DNA of 64,000 bases from Tetrapyrgos nigripes (GCA_013368315.1 JAACJM010000246.1:89493-153492), one strand, 5' to 3'. Positions 8,447 through 20,514 are shown, counted from the stretch's first letter. Made by a program: numbers and translations. Notes: generated from the letters alone by a model not told the origin.

Positions 8447-11390
8447 ATTGCAGGCACGTGATCTTGTTTACTCAAAAACCCGCATGTCGCTAACTGCCTC
8501 TTCCTTCACTACCATCATCATCTGTGAGTTTTTCATGCAGGCTCTGGTACTGACACTTTTTTTCCTTTACCTGCTTAGGCCTGAGGTCTCAATGTGAACC
8601 AGGGTGGGTTATGACGCAGGCTTGTTATGCATGCAGGTACCCTTGTGTACCTCAAACAAAGGTGTGTGATTGTTTGTAGTTGCTGTGTGGCCATCCTAAT
8701 GACCATGTGGTGTTGCCACAGACTCCTCATTTAACATTCTACCATACATAGTCACATCCCTGATCCTATGATACATGCTTTTTATCCTCTTCCTTGGCGC
8801 ACACCTTTTATCCTTTTTTGAAGTACTGCAGAATTATTATCTTTAGTAACTTTCCTGGTTTTAACACTGACTTTGGACTTTCTGGTTTAATGGTGATTTT
8901 GGACTTGGGAATGAAAATTGATGCTTTGTGACATATTTTTTGTCTGACCAATTTGCTAACCCTAATCTAAGGTAAACCCCTTATTCACATTTTCCCTTCC
9001 TAGTCTCATCCACACGCTGCTACCACCTGTCCCTGACTTTCTCCTATTCTCTTTCTTCCAGATACAACCACATATGTCAGCTTCTCATCACAAACACATT
9101 GCTGCCATCCACAACTGTCAACAAAACTTTAGGGGAAATTTGGAAGCACTTTGTTGAGATTACCAAGGCATAGTGTGAGTCCTTGCATCCTCATTTTAAC
9201 ATGTTATACTTAGGGCTTGTCGCTGCGTCCACGTAGCCATGGTTTATGGGTATTGTGGTATGGGAACATTACTGAACTGTTGCAAAGACCAAGGCTACTC
9301 AAACAGCATGGAGACAACATGGGAATGCCTTTACTAGTCTGTGCTGTATACAGCTGTCACAGTCATAATAAGGTTAGTTTTAAACTACTCGCTTTTGTAA
9401 GTGGGCTAGAGAATGACAGCCATAGGGGATGTCTAGGATGACGCAAGATGAGAGTGGGCAGCATGATGATAGGATACTACTCTCATGTATACTAGAAGAA
9501 CAACCTGTAAATATCTATGTACTGCTTTGATTTTGCTTTGATGAGTGAGAGGATAGACCCAGTACTGCTAGTAGTCTCTGCAAGAAATTCATAAGTACTC
9601 ATAAGTAGGCCCAGAGGCATGTGAAAGATATGCCAGTCACATTGTTGGTTGGTTTTTCAAGCGCATGAGGCAGCATTTGGATCTCTTCAACAACGACCAT
9701 CATCTGGGCTCCATGGACCATTGTTATGTGCCTATGTTCTAGCAGCATGCAACCTCACTAACCCTACTACTCCTTCTACCTGCAAGCTCTATCTTTCACT
9801 CACAGCTGGCCCTCACCCTGGTCAACTTTTACTTGAAACGACCTGGACCCTCTGGTAGTGACAGCCCCAAAGGACAGGATTGGCAGTGTGAGTTTTGGTG
9901 TTGGTCTTCCATCAATGAGCATCTTACTGACCACTATCTCTCTCCTTTCTATTTTCCTTTGACGTTTGCCTGACTATCATGCCAGCAGTCATTTGATCTT
10001 GTGGATGTTGTCATGCCTTTGGCTTTGTGGATTCTTTTGTAGTTGTGCCTTTCAGTGTCATTGTTTTGTTCTCACTGGACTTGACCTTTGGGCTTCAACC
10101 TTGTTGGGTTTATGTGCATGCTTGTAGTACACTTGAGTGAGTGGTCTCTTCGAATTTGTTTTCTATTTTTGTTCTACATCTGCTCTTTGGCTTCTTCATT
10201 TATCCTTTTTCCCTGGTCCTCTCTTTATGTGCTGCATATTACTGACTATCTATTATCCTATTGTTCCCCTTTCCTCCCTGTCTCTTTCTTGATCTTTGAT
10301 CCCAGATCTTCCCTCGCTTGTCCCTGTAATGTTGGTTTCTACTCTGACCAGTGGCTGCCCTGGTATGCTTATGCTGAGTTTCTTTTGTTCACTTCATGAC
10401 ATTTTATTCACTCAGGTTTCCTCCTGACAAAGGCCCATGGCCAGGATACACCATCCATAAGTCATCCATCCTATAGCATCATCTACTGTCACTCAACCTG
10501 AGTGTGACTTCCAGGGAACTTTCTCCCCATCACTTGCTCACATGAGCTCTGACGAGTTAATTCCTCTGTTGGTAAGTCCAATGTCTCATATGTCTCCAAT
10601 AGTATTGTGCTAACTGCGTGTACCTATTCAGGTGTCAACAACAATCCTCTCTTCCAACTCAAACTGCAAACCACAGGGCTATGACCCCTACTACTCCAGC
10701 CCTCAAATTTCTGCTTTGCTTTCTCATCACGCCCATTTCTTTCCCTGTGGTTCTGTTGTGGTGAGGACAGTTGTTCCTTGTTGTAAGGTTGATCAATAGC
10801 TCATACTGTATGTTACTGTAATAGTGCAGAAAATGAATATCAATATTTTGGCATCTATGAACGGTTACCATTCTGTTGACGTGAGACAGGGTTATGAATC
10901 CCCCTCAACCTTTACAGACTTAGGAATCCTTTAGGACCTTGACAAGGTGAACAATCCTTTTGAACCTTTCAAAGGTTCTTGATCCCTGGGATCCTTTTCA
11001 AAGCAAACAATCCTTTAGAACCTTTGAAGGATTCTAAATCATTGTAAACCTTGAAAGGCTTCTGAATCCTTTACAGCCTTTAAGTGACTCTCAATTCTTG
11101 GGCAGCTTTCAAAGACCTATAACTGCTGAACATAATTAAAGGTGTTCAATACTTGTGGTCATTCCAAGATTCAGGGTACTGTTTAAATGCATTTGTTGGT
11201 GCGACTATGATTATTGTTCCATTCTAGGCATTGTGGGCCAATAAAGGCCTTGGAATGTAACTGGGGTTTTGCTGATGTATTCCCCTTTTCATTACTTCTT
11301 TAAACCTTTACTTATGGACACTATAGTTCCAGTACTTACTGCTGTCTGTTAGTCAAGTTATCGCTATCTAAGCGCTCACCTCTTTGTGAC

Positions 11391-11715
11391 AGCTATAAGT
11401 ATGCTAGTCCTCCAGGACATTCTCCAGACATTACTCTTATCTTCTACTATGTAGTGATATCTCTGTAGATAGCAATATGGCCAATGGCAATATCCTCTTA
11501 GTCTCTAGGTATGTCCATGGAAAATGTAGATATTAGTAATTACAGGCTCTTTATATAGTATAAAAGCTCTCTGTAAAGTCGTAGTTACTACAGAACAATA
11601 TCCAGTTCTATCTGCTTGCAACTTGCATCTAAGCTCTACTAGCTTTCTACTCAGCACTCTATTTGGTGAGCTCTACTGACTGGTCACCCTACACTGAATA
11701 TTTGTTGCTTCATTA
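11391..11715 (+). repeat. Dispersed 330 bp repeat with TATA box (copy 2 of 5)
   Basis: Plus-orientation copy inside the right arm, with TATAAAAGCTCTC at about 11559. Exon-like sequence follows it directly, which would fit a promoter or LTR driving the captured exons. Confidence 0.6.
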
Positions 11716-12873
11716 GTGGTGAAAGTGCTAGTGATGCCGCTGGAATCAATTCGAAGATTGAGGCTGCTGCAGAAAATTTTCATTGTTCAATTGTGAAAGG
11801 AATTACTAGTTCGAAAGTTCTTGTGGTGAGTCCTTTGAGTCCAAGCGTTTTACTTGCGTGTCATTGCTGACTTCTAAGTATGATTGTGTGGCCTTGGACA
11901 ACAATGTACAGTGGGACAAATATACCTGTCAGAGCAACATGGCAAAGTTCAAATACAAGGGCATTTGTATCGATGAAAATGTGTTTAAGAAGATGATGAG
12001 AGGATCCTGGCTTAAAGACAATGTGGAAACGGAAAGTGTTCACAACAGCGCAAGAGTTCCTTGACGTGATGAACGGCGATGATCCTATTTCGAGACAGAT
12101 GACTTGGAATGGATATCAGGCAAGTTTGTATGGTGTTCAAAGTGTTAAATAAATCATTTTCTGACCTTTCAGAGTCCACCAATTTTTCAAGGTCCACTTT
12201 TCATTGACCACTTTTCGTGTACCAACTTTCTAACTTCAAACCAAGAATAATATTGTCAATCAGCCCTTCATGGCCTTTTAAATACATCTCTAAGGCAATC
12301 CGCTCTGTTAAACCATCGAAAAGGGAGTTTGGGGCGATGGGAAGTAGACGCGTCTCACCTGACGCGTGACCACGTGCATAACATGTGATGTGAAATGTCA
12401 ACATGCCGCCACTCCGGCTTGGCTTTGGCTGCCATGTCACATCTCTCGTGAGTCGTCGCTCTTGCCTTTATCCAACTCCTCCTCCATAGTTTGTCCATAG
12501 TTCCTGAACCAGGAATGCTCTGTGGCTAACATACTTGTATACAGAAACCTTGAAACATCTGCCTGGAAGACTGGGCACTCAAGATACCCCTTTGCGGGTC
12601 CTCAGTGCAGTTATTGAAGTTCCAATCAAGTTCCAGTATTTACTCAAGTATTCCTTTGCTGCATCTTCACTAACAACAGTCTCTGACCAAATAGAAAGAC
12701 ATGAGGTGAGACTGGCAGAATTGTGAGTTATCATGAATAATAGCAACTATAATCTGGTTCTTTCTATTTTCTTCGCTTCATTTTCTCTTCTTTTCATTAT
12801 ATTTCAGCATGTACAACTCGATCAGATGTTTATTAACCGTCTGATGCCGTCTGAGCACCAGTTCTTGTATCAA
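11716..12873 (+). pseudogene. Exon fragments of an unidentified gene within the right arm
   Basis: Mirror of the fragments in the left arm. A piece ending SSKVLV at 11825 joins YDCVALDNN at 11879 across a 53 nt GT-AG intron in phase 0. The frame then needs a one-base shift near 12030 to continue as FTTAQEFLDVMNGDDP. Further right a piece ending DQIERHE at 12705 joins HVQLDQMF at 12808 across a 102 nt intron and ends at a GTAAGG donor at 12874. The pieces look like one former multi-exon gene broken by a small insertion around 12150-12240. No family is recognised. Confidence 0.4.
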
Positions 12874-12996
12874 GTAAGGTCTAAGTGGCAGAGCGTGCAT
12901 ATGGCAAAAGTCAGAAATTGCAAAAGTCAGTAAACTTTGAAAGTGGGCCGTGAAAAGTAGACCGTGAAAAGTGGACTGTGAAAAGTGGACCGTGAA

Positions 12997-13134
12997 GCTA
13001 CTACCGCGGGTTGTAAGTGCGCGACCACTAGTGACGCGTGTCGTACAACTAAGTTTAAAGACTCAACGCTCCTCCAAAAAAAAAAAAACAAAAAAAAAAA
13101 CAATTTGGCAGCACATCCAAAATTGTACACGGGC
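12997..13134 (-). repeat. Transplanted piece of SINE plus its flank
   Basis: Reverse complement of about 29988-30117: the 3' half of the SINE, its A-tract and about 35 bp of the flank beyond the target duplication. Because SINE and flank moved together this is a copied genomic segment, not a new SINE insertion. Confidence 0.7.
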
Positions 13135-13375
13135 CATATGTTCCCAATGTCCTTCCAGTTGTGTTGTAAGGGTTCAGCTAAGATTTTATATAAGCAATGA
13201 TATTATCCTGTATGTTTGGATATTGATTGAAAACTGTCATAAAATGGTCAATTTAGGACACCCATCTTGGATTAGAGGTACCATGTAGGGGTCTCAAAAT
13301 CCCCATAAAATGTTGAAATGGTCTATGTAGCATATACAACAGTATTCAAAAGCCATCCAGCCATATTATGGCCAC
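13135..13375 (+). repeat. Second copy of the core end, direct orientation
   Basis: About 240 bp equal to the reverse complement of 7852-8090 and to 37480-37707. It shows that the original downstream junction is preserved in both units. Confidence 0.75.
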
Positions 13376-13455
13376 CGGAAATTGGTTAGAGCGTTAAAAG
13401 AACTTGAGATGCAAAAACTTACCAAAAAGTGAACATCCAAAGATACTAACACATA

Positions 13456-15030
13456 CAGTGGCTGATTTAAGAGCTATTGGGGAGAAATCTCAAAACATGG
13501 CTAGTGGTAACAAGGACGCCTTTGATCAGAGCTACAATAATCTGCCTGTTTTGTCTTATTTGGCCAAATATCCATGGAGTTATGATTGATTTAAAATTGT
13601 ATGTCATTTGGACAATTTTTGAGTTGCCACTTCAAAATCATTATTGCAATAACCTGATGTGTTATACATGATGTCATGGGTGGGACTGTACAGTAATGTA
13701 ATGTATACACCACAAGATGTCACAGCTGCCAGCTGGAGCATACATAGCAACATACAGATGCTCTACAGCCTCTATGAAAATCATGGGGTCCCTCATATCA
13801 GTTCAGAAGGACAATCTCTACTCTCTCCTCCTAACTGCTTCTCCATCTGCAGAAATTGCAGCTCAGACTGGAGTATGGAGGCCAAGAGTTGCTTTTATGG
13901 CTTAAAAGACAAATACAGACAATGAGAACAATACAGCAGGGTGTCCTAGGAGGCTCTCTACTACTTGTGAAGATGTTAGATTGGAAAAAAAATCCATTCT
14001 GGTAAAGCCAGATTGCTACACAAGTGGCCTGAAACATCAAGGCTCTTCTTGGACAACCTGTCACAACCTATAACAGCCAAAACTTTCCTTAAAACATCTT
14101 GTGGCCATCTCCAAAACACAGTGACTTGCAGCAAGGCTCACTTGAAGTTTACACAGATGTAAAAAGACTGGGCTGTAGAAGGCCCAAAGTGGGTTATTTT
14201 CTCAGATAGGACCAAAATCAATTATTTTGGGGCAAATATGCCCCAGCATTCATGAGAAAAGAGAGATAAATTCATGGTACAGCAAGATGTGACAGAAATG
14301 ATGACATTTGGGAGAGAAAATGACATGATGGGGTAGGTTATGGGGCAGCAGTAAGCAGTAAAAGTGCTCCAGATGAAGGGGAAGGTAGATTGCAAACACT
14401 ATATGACCATTTTAAGTAACAAAATTCTGGAAAGCATTAATAATATGGGAGTTGATCCAGAAGTGGCCATTTTTCAGCGGGGGTATTAACTTTCTAAAGT
14501 GCCATATCCAATGGTTTCCCTTGTCAGAACATGTCTCTCTACATATAGAATCAAAAATCTGCTTTCATACTTCAGTCTGAGCTGAAATTTTGATAGAAGG
14601 AGGGCAGTTTGGAGGAGAGAGTAGAGATTGTCTTTCTGAGCTGATATGAGGGACCCCATGATTTTCATAGAGGCTGTAGAGCATCTGTATGTTGCTATGT
14701 ATGCTCCAGCTGGCAGCTGTGACATCATTGTGGTGTATACATTACATTACTGTATAGCCCCACCCATGACATCATGTATAACACATCAGGTTATTGCAAT
14801 AATGATTTTGAAGTGGCAACTCAAAAAATTGTCCAAATGACATACAATTTTAAATCAATCATAACTCCATGGATATTTGGCCAAATAAGACAAAACAGGC
14901 AGATTATTGTAGCTCTGATCAAAGGCGTCCTTGTTACCACTAGCCATGTTTTGAGATTTCTTCCCAATAGCTCTTAAATCAGCAATCTTTCCAAAAGTGC
15001 CAAACATGTGGACAATTTTTTTGGCCACTG
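13456..15030 (+). mobile_element. Tc1/mariner element, copy I
   Basis: 1575 bp starting CAGTGGC and ending GGCCACTG, flanked by TA on both sides (13454-13455 and 15031-15032), as in the Tc1/mariner superfamily. The inverted repeats are unusually long, about 420 bp (13461-13880 and 14561-14983). The left end has lost about 40 bp next to the terminus. It sits in front of the integrase part of a chromovirus. The TA, termini and transposase remnant agree. Confidence 0.75.
13900..14510 (+). pseudogene. Tc1-family transposase remnant
   Basis: Pieces in different frames match Tc1 transposase landmarks in order. KWVIFSDRTKINYFG stands where the family has the catalytic SDET motif, so the acidic residue is changed. 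A degraded MVWG-like region follows. Then a stretch resembling the (V)EGK-D---Y--IL segment precedes DPEVAIFQRG, where the family has IFQQDN. Stops and frameshifts are common, so it cannot be active. Confidence 0.65.
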
Positions 15031-16188
15031 TATGCTGAGTTCTGTCACAATACTCATGTCCATTCAGCTACCAGCAAATCACCATTTGAGTTACTTCATG
15101 GATACCTTCCTCAACTCTTTTCATCACTTAATCCTTCACACATACCAAAAGTTGAAAGAACGTCTCCAGAAATTGGAAGAATTGCATGAAGAATTGAAAG
15201 CAAGCTTAACAACAGCTGCAGAGTTGATGAAAAGACAAAGCAAAGATAATGAAGCAGCAAATATTCAGCATAGGGTGACCGATCAATAGAGCTTACCAGA
15301 TAGAGTGCTGAGTAGAAAGCTAGTAGAGCTTAGATGAGAGTTGTTTGTAGAGCAGATAGAACTGGATATTGTTCTGTAGTAACCACGACTTTACAGACAG
15401 CTTTTATACTAGATAAAGAGCATGTAATTACTAATATCTACATTGTCCATGGACATACCTAGAGACTAAAAGGATATTGCCATTGGCCATATTGCTATCT
15501 ACAGAGATATCACTACATAGTAGAAGATAAGAGTAATGTCTGGAGAATGTCCTGGAGGACTAGCATACTTATAGCTATGTAGAAGTTTCATAATAACTCC
15601 ATATAGGATCATAGTTACTATACATGGAAGGTATATATTTCAACAAAAGATCATATAAAGGAAGGATTGAAGTTCAAAGTTGGAGACAAGGTGTTATTAG
15701 ATGGAAAATTTTTGAAAACAACAAGGCCAAAAGCTAAGTTGGCAAATCATCATCACTGACATAATTGGCAAAGTTAATTATCATCTCAAACTACTGAATA
15801 CCTGGTGAATTCATCCAGTATTCCATGCTTCACTATTATCACCATACACAGAAACTGAAGCACATGGAGTGAACTACCCAGGTGAACCCACAGAATTACT
15901 ACCAGAGGATAATGAATATGACATTGAAGCAATTTTGGATTCAAAACCAACTAGAAATTGCCAAGTTCAGCACTTGGTTAAATGGCTGGATTACTCAGAC
16001 TCCAATAATTCATGGGAACCAGCTTCTGGATATGATTGAAATGTCTCATCACAAACACCCTGACACATACTGTCCACCCAATTTAATACACATAGAATCA
16101 ACAACTCATTCAATGGGAATCAGTATGAATGACATTTGGAGAAGTACTCATGTGCTCCAGGCAAAAGCACAACTTAAAGAGGGGGTAA
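15031..16188 (+). pseudogene. Ty3/Gypsy chromovirus pol, 3' part, copy I
   Basis: Integrase C-terminal half and chromodomain. Visible pieces are AEFCHNTHVHSATSKSPFEL (integrase core edge), a coiled linker with LQKLEELHEELKASLTTAAE, KFKVGDKVLLDG, a GKVNYHLKLLN segment with HPVFHASLL, and a chromodomain reading YDIEAILDSKPT then HLVKWLDYSDSNNSWEPA. The dispersed 330 bp repeat (15248-15576) interrupts it between the linker and KVGDKV. Frameshifts and stops occur after WEPASGYD. The upstream pol and gag are absent. Confidence 0.75.
15248..15576 (-). repeat. Dispersed 330 bp repeat with TATA box (copy 3 of 5)
   Basis: Interrupts the chromovirus integrase region. The copy shares about 30 bp on its left edge with the arm copies, so the shared block includes a little flanking sequence. 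Confidence 0.6.
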
Positions 16189-16613
16189 TGTCACAAACTG
16201 CTACAGTTCTTTGTCCTCCTTCTTTTTCTTCATCATTTGTCTATTGCTTTTCCTTATTAATCTATACTCAGATTCATACTCAGTGAACCCTATAACTTCT
16301 GTCAAACCCTATAATAACTGTCAATCATTCTTCTATGATTTGGTACCTATATCTATCCATATTTGATCCATTGTTCTCGTCTCTGATACATCATATGGCC
16401 ATTGTTCTATTTTCATTAACTCTTTCTTGTCCCTCAGACTTTCTTATATATACTTGTGATCTTTTGTAACTGATTCCTCAGTTCATTCACTTTGTCTCCA
16501 CTCTGTACTACTATCCAGTGTAGAGCATAGTCAGCTTACTCTTACTTCTCTATCCATCTCTCTACTCTGAATTGTTTTTGTTTTTGTGTGACTTAGGTGG
16601 TTTGTTATTGACA
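16189..16613 (+). mobile_element. Chromovirus LTR, copy I
   Basis: Starts TGTCA right after a polypurine tract (AAAGAGGGGG) that follows pol, and ends TGACA, giving the expected short inverted ends. About 425 bp, with a TATATATAC box near 16444. No matching upstream LTR is in the window. Confidence 0.65.
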
Positions 16614-16681
16614 CCTTCAAACTTTGTCTTTACTATGTCAGCCATCTTCAGCCACCCATCTGCAGATGATCTGGTCATCCA

Positions 16682-17545
16682 ATGGATGCCATCTGCCAAT
16701 GCAGATTGGCATTCTTGAATGACTCATCTGAGCAGATGGATCTGCATCTGAACAGCATCCAATCTGCTAGCCCTACTCTCCAAGTCAATTTATTGGCCTT
16801 GGATAAGAGAACTTCTTCAGTGAGTTCTCATGCATGTTTCTCTCTAGTTGCCAGCACCTTTGAATTCCTTGACTTTCTGGAAGACGAAGATGAGGACTGT
16901 GATTTGCTTTTTGCTTTTTGGGTTGAGGGGCAAGAGGGAGATCCTTTCTTCCCTCAACCACCACCACATTCTCTCAAAATAGCCAGAATCTGCCTTCCTT
17001 CACCAGCTCTTTTGATATCATGCCCTTCGCCACTACCACATCACACAAACACAAGTCCAACACATCCATGCACCCCCAGCTCTAGCAAAAAGACATGTCA
17101 AATTGACTTTTCTGCTGCCCAAGCCCTCATCAAAGATGTGGTAGCTGGGAAGGGATCTGTAGAGTTGGGTGCAGCTGAATACATGCATCATTTGGAGGAT
17201 CTAGGCACATTGCTCAAGCCAAAGGAGAAGATTGCAGACAAGATTGATGCAGCAGAGAAATTGAGGAATGCTACTGCTGGTGGAATCAAGAAACAGCTTG
17301 ATTCCTGGTGGTTTTTAGTCGTTGACTCATCAGGAGAATCAGAATTGCATGGGGGTATGGAAGGTATGGAAGGTATGGAACCCATACAATTCCATACACT
17401 TTCTTTCAAAATGTCTTCAGATTGCCTATACAAACTGTGTATGGAATGTATGGTGAAACTAAGTCTCAACAATTTAGAGCTCACCTTCTTGCATCTTCTC
17501 ATAGCTAAAATCACTGTGAGTCACTTTCTCTCCTCGATGTTGTAG
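16682..17545 (+). CDS. Hypothetical ORF after the LTR
   Basis: A 287-codon open frame. The centre has an acidic run (EDEDED), a proline and serine rich stretch, then a helical segment with EYMHHLEDLGTLLKPKEKI and IKKQLDSW. No family is recognised. The copy in the second unit (about 41030-41870) is broken by single-base indels. It may be transposon derived, since it begins about 70 bp after the LTR. A GGTATGGAA triplet repeat lies at 17353-17381. Confidence 0.3.
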   Translation: MDAICQCRLAFLNDSSEQMDLHLNSIQSASPTLQVNLLALDKRTSSVSSHACFSLVASTFEFLDFLEDEDEDCDLLFAFWVEGQEGDPFFPQPPPHSLKIARICLPSPALLISCPSPLPHHTNTSPTHPCTPSSSKKTCQIDFSAAQALIKDVVAGKGSVELGAAEYMHHLEDLGTLLKPKEKIADKIDAAEKLRNATAGGIKKQLDSWWFLVVDSSGESELHGGMEGMEGMEPIQFHTLSFKMSSDCLYKLCMECMVKLSLNNLELTFLHLLIAKITVSHFLSSML

Positions 17546-17639
17546 AAGTCCTCCAGCCAACCTCCAGCATGCTCCGTGCATATAAATCATTTTGCCCTAA
17601 TAATAGTAATTCTGCATGAGTACCAGTCAGTGATAAGGG

Positions 17640-17831
17640 TTGATGCAAGAAGCAAAGATTTGTGAATGTCTACACTTCACGCATGCTACAGACAGTCAGT
17701 CGATGGTGACTGCACTCAGGAGCACTGCCGATGCATTAAGCAAGATTAAGCAAGTGCCAAGAAGTGATGTGTTGTGGTCACAGAACTGGTTTGAGCAGAG
17801 CTTGAAAAATTTCTTGATCAAACTGGTGTGA
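17640..17831 (+). other. Short conserved ORF, 63 codons
   Basis: Identical in the second unit at 41993-42184. It starts MMQEAKICECLHFTHATD. Identity between recent duplicates is expected and no family is recognised. Confidence 0.2.
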
Positions 17832-18117
17832 GCAGTGTCGTTTCTTCACTTCCTTTCTTCACTGGGGAAAGGTGCCACTGCTTCGTATGGCAAATTATGA
17901 GGCCCATTATTGGATAAGTAAAATGTTTTCATAGAGTCCAATATCTCAATGTAACGATGCTTTTAATTATAAATGACCTTGGATTGGGTTGAGGAAGCCA
18001 TAGTGATTCAGAGAGCAGCTCTTGGTGACTTTCAACAGCTGCTGAGGAAAGGAAAACACGTCTGAAGCTCATCATGATTGGGCCTGTAGTTGTCAACAGC
18101 AGAGGGAAAGGACTTAT

Positions 18118-18270
18118 GACATACTCACACCATATGGAGTGTCAGTTGAAATGGCAGCGTTCAGGCACTTCAGAGTGCTGAGGTGGCATGTAAAAGTTAG
18201 AACCCATGAGAACCTTTGGTACTCAATTGGGGGGTTGACATAAGTTAACTCAGCCTAAAGGGCCTTGTAA
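18118..18270 (+). mobile_element. Remnant of the 1.1 kb inverted-repeat element
   Basis: Keeps the right terminal repeat (ending GGCCTTGTAA at 18270) and about 115 bp of interior of the element that is complete at 42470-43588. The left terminus and 957 bp are missing here, so copy I has suffered a deletion. Confidence 0.65.
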
Positions 18271-20450
18271 CTTCAACACATTCCCCTCACAATGACTCTA
18301 GCATTTCTCATTCCCTTTCCCCATTCTTCCTCATCCATTTTGGGCCCTAATCCCCTATCCATTCAATGAAGTCAATTGCTCAGGAACTGAAGTATTGTTT
18401 TCAGGGTAAGTCTTCCTCTTCTCCTCCAGGCATATAACTGTTTGATATTTGTATGTAGCCTGTAGGTGCTATTTCTACTGCCTTTGGAATGGTCATTGTG
18501 CTCAGGTATGTGCTTATTCTTGTTCATGATTCCTGGCTGAGATATTTTTTTGTATCAGTCTACACTCATCTTTGGACATGTTGGAAATGCTAGGGAAGCT
18601 CAAAGGGTATAGGTTAGAGGGACAGTCATGTGACAGTGGCCATTGATGAGCACCATGTAGGTAGATGCCATGTTACAATTTCTCACCCCTATTCTATAGG
18701 ACTCTATGACTCGCCCTTTGTTTTGTTTTGTTTTGTTTTGTTTGTTTCATTTCCTCTTATCTAACACATGTTTTCCTTTCGTTCACCGTGCTTTATCCTT
18801 GCTTTCTTTCTTACATGTGTAGTACACATGTCTATTATTACTTACACATTGCTTACATGCATCATATGCATGTTTCCTCTGCTCTTATCTTATACATGCA
18901 TTGTATGCATGTTTCTTATTACTTACATGCTGTTTGACATAGCTACTACAGACAATTTACATGCTTTACACACATTGTACTATGACTCATAGTTACAAGA
19001 TGTCTTTGTATATAGGTAGAGTATTCTTCAAGCTAGATTCCCCAGCTCGACCTTATACATCTTTCTACAAGATTTACTTTGAGTAATACTTGTCTTCAGA
19101 AGTCTTGCTCAAACCTTTCTTCAACAGAAAGGCTCAATGAATGAACGAATGAAAGGCGAAACCTTGAAGTCTGACTTCTGTTGTAACATGCCATGTACAT
19201 ATCACTGTATTCTACTTAGTACACTTCTGAATATATTGTGTGTTATGTTTTTCATTATCATTGGAATACATGAGTAATGACAAAGGAACATCTGGAAGCT
19301 GCCACAGTACCAGGGAGTGTATGAAAGCACATGGAAGGTGTGTGGTGGTGTATGGACTACTTACATCCATGTCTATGGGAGGTGCATGGAAAATATACAC
19401 CCATGTATACAAATCTGACTGTTTGTCTGCAATGATAATTAGTTATTGTCAAATCCTCTTATTATTCAATAGCACAAACCAGAACAAAATTGTGAAGATG
19501 TGAAATCAAATTTCAACTTAAATGCAAACATACAAGGAAATGCAGAAAAGCTCAAAATTATTTACATAATTTGACAGCACAGGATTTCTGAGTTCCAACC
19601 TCCCCAGAGCATCTCCACATTAACCTTACCAAGGACACTTGTCAGTCAACAAACAACAAAGACAAGTATGTATCCCCAGATGACCCTGTGGTTAGAGCAA
19701 AAGGAGAAGGTTTTGTGACACCATACCAGGATGGTCAGCATCCACTGCTTTGTCTGCATTAGATATCACTAGGGCTTAACAGTCACCAACAGCTCAAACT
19801 CACCAACCATCCTTCAGTCTGTTCAGTAAAGCTTTCTAAGCAGAAGAACAAGTATGGGGCAATTTTTTGCAGTGATGCACTATTCCACTTTTGTGTAGGA
19901 CTAGCAAACCCTCACCTTACAGCCAGACACCTTGAAATTGAGGTTGACTACCATTTTCTTGGCATATTGCCAGTCTCAGTATATCACTGAGTCAAGTACT
20001 TGGGACATGATTTCTTTACTGGTGAATGCTCAACAGCCAACAGCATTCACATACAACCAGCACACACTGAAAAAAGGAGGGTCATGTCATCTCTGGGCGC
20101 TCTGACACAGCACTAGTTCACAAGGTAAGCATGCTATCTATTCCCTCAATTTATCAAACTGATTAGTATGCCCATAGATATTCATGTAGCACAAGTGAGA
20201 GTTGTATTCTTCTGCACTCTTCCATTCTGTGCCCACAAGAGATAGACCATCATATTTGGTGTACATTAAGTGGTTCACAGCATGGGACATGAATATCAGC
20301 CTATATAAGGTTTCTCAATATAATGTAAATGTGGTTGATTGGCTAGTGTATTAAATGTTGAAGGTTTGTTCAGAGGGGTACAGCTTCTACCAAATTTTGA
20401 TGTCATCACTCTGAGAGTGGAGTGGCAGTACTGTCTTGGAGAGCTGTCAG
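18271..20450 (+). other. 2.2 kb without a recognisable gene
   Basis: AT-rich, repeated in the second unit. It includes a TTTTG microsatellite at 18718-18747 and a run of ACATGC and GCATGT words at 18830-18930. Around 19860-20010 a plus-strand frame reads HLEIEVDYHFLG, faintly like the copia RNase H motif before DYHF. I cannot support an element from that alone. Confidence 0.4.
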
Positions 20451-20514
20451 TCATTCTATGTCAATACTTATAGTAACAAAGATGTATACCAGCTCCTCAA
20501 CTGAGTAGTAGCAA

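Larger units (their letters stand above)
7852..10802 (+). mobile_element. Core of the inverted-repeat element, copy I orientation
   Basis: 2951 bp between the two arms. The same sequence occurs reverse-complemented at 34772-37707. Short open frames (for example 9217-9441 and 10088-10399) are scattered over frames and strands. None has a family signature, so I call no gene. The first 240 bp are repeated in inverse orientation at 13135-13375. Confidence 0.65.
10803..12996 (-). mobile_element. Right arm of the inverted-repeat element, copy I
   Basis: Reverse complement of 5581-7851, 2194 bp, ending in the same 14 bp subterminal repeats (about 12946-12996). There are scattered single-base differences from the left arm, and it lacks one internal duplication of about 77 bp. 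The second full unit has no counterpart of this arm. Confidence 0.75.

Noticed and set aside
10088..10399. Hydrophobic 103-codon frame that could be a membrane protein
   Set aside because: It is T-rich sequence read in one frame, has no homologous frame preserved with fewer silent than replacement changes between copies, and lies in transposon core.
18718..18747. TTTTG run as a poly-T terminator or SINE tail
   Set aside because: It is a simple pentanucleotide microsatellite without adjacent SINE body or target duplication.
19860..20010. Possible copia RNase H remnant (HLEIEVDYHF)
   Set aside because: Only one short motif resembles the family and no reverse transcriptase or integrase is nearby, so I left it as an unassigned stretch.
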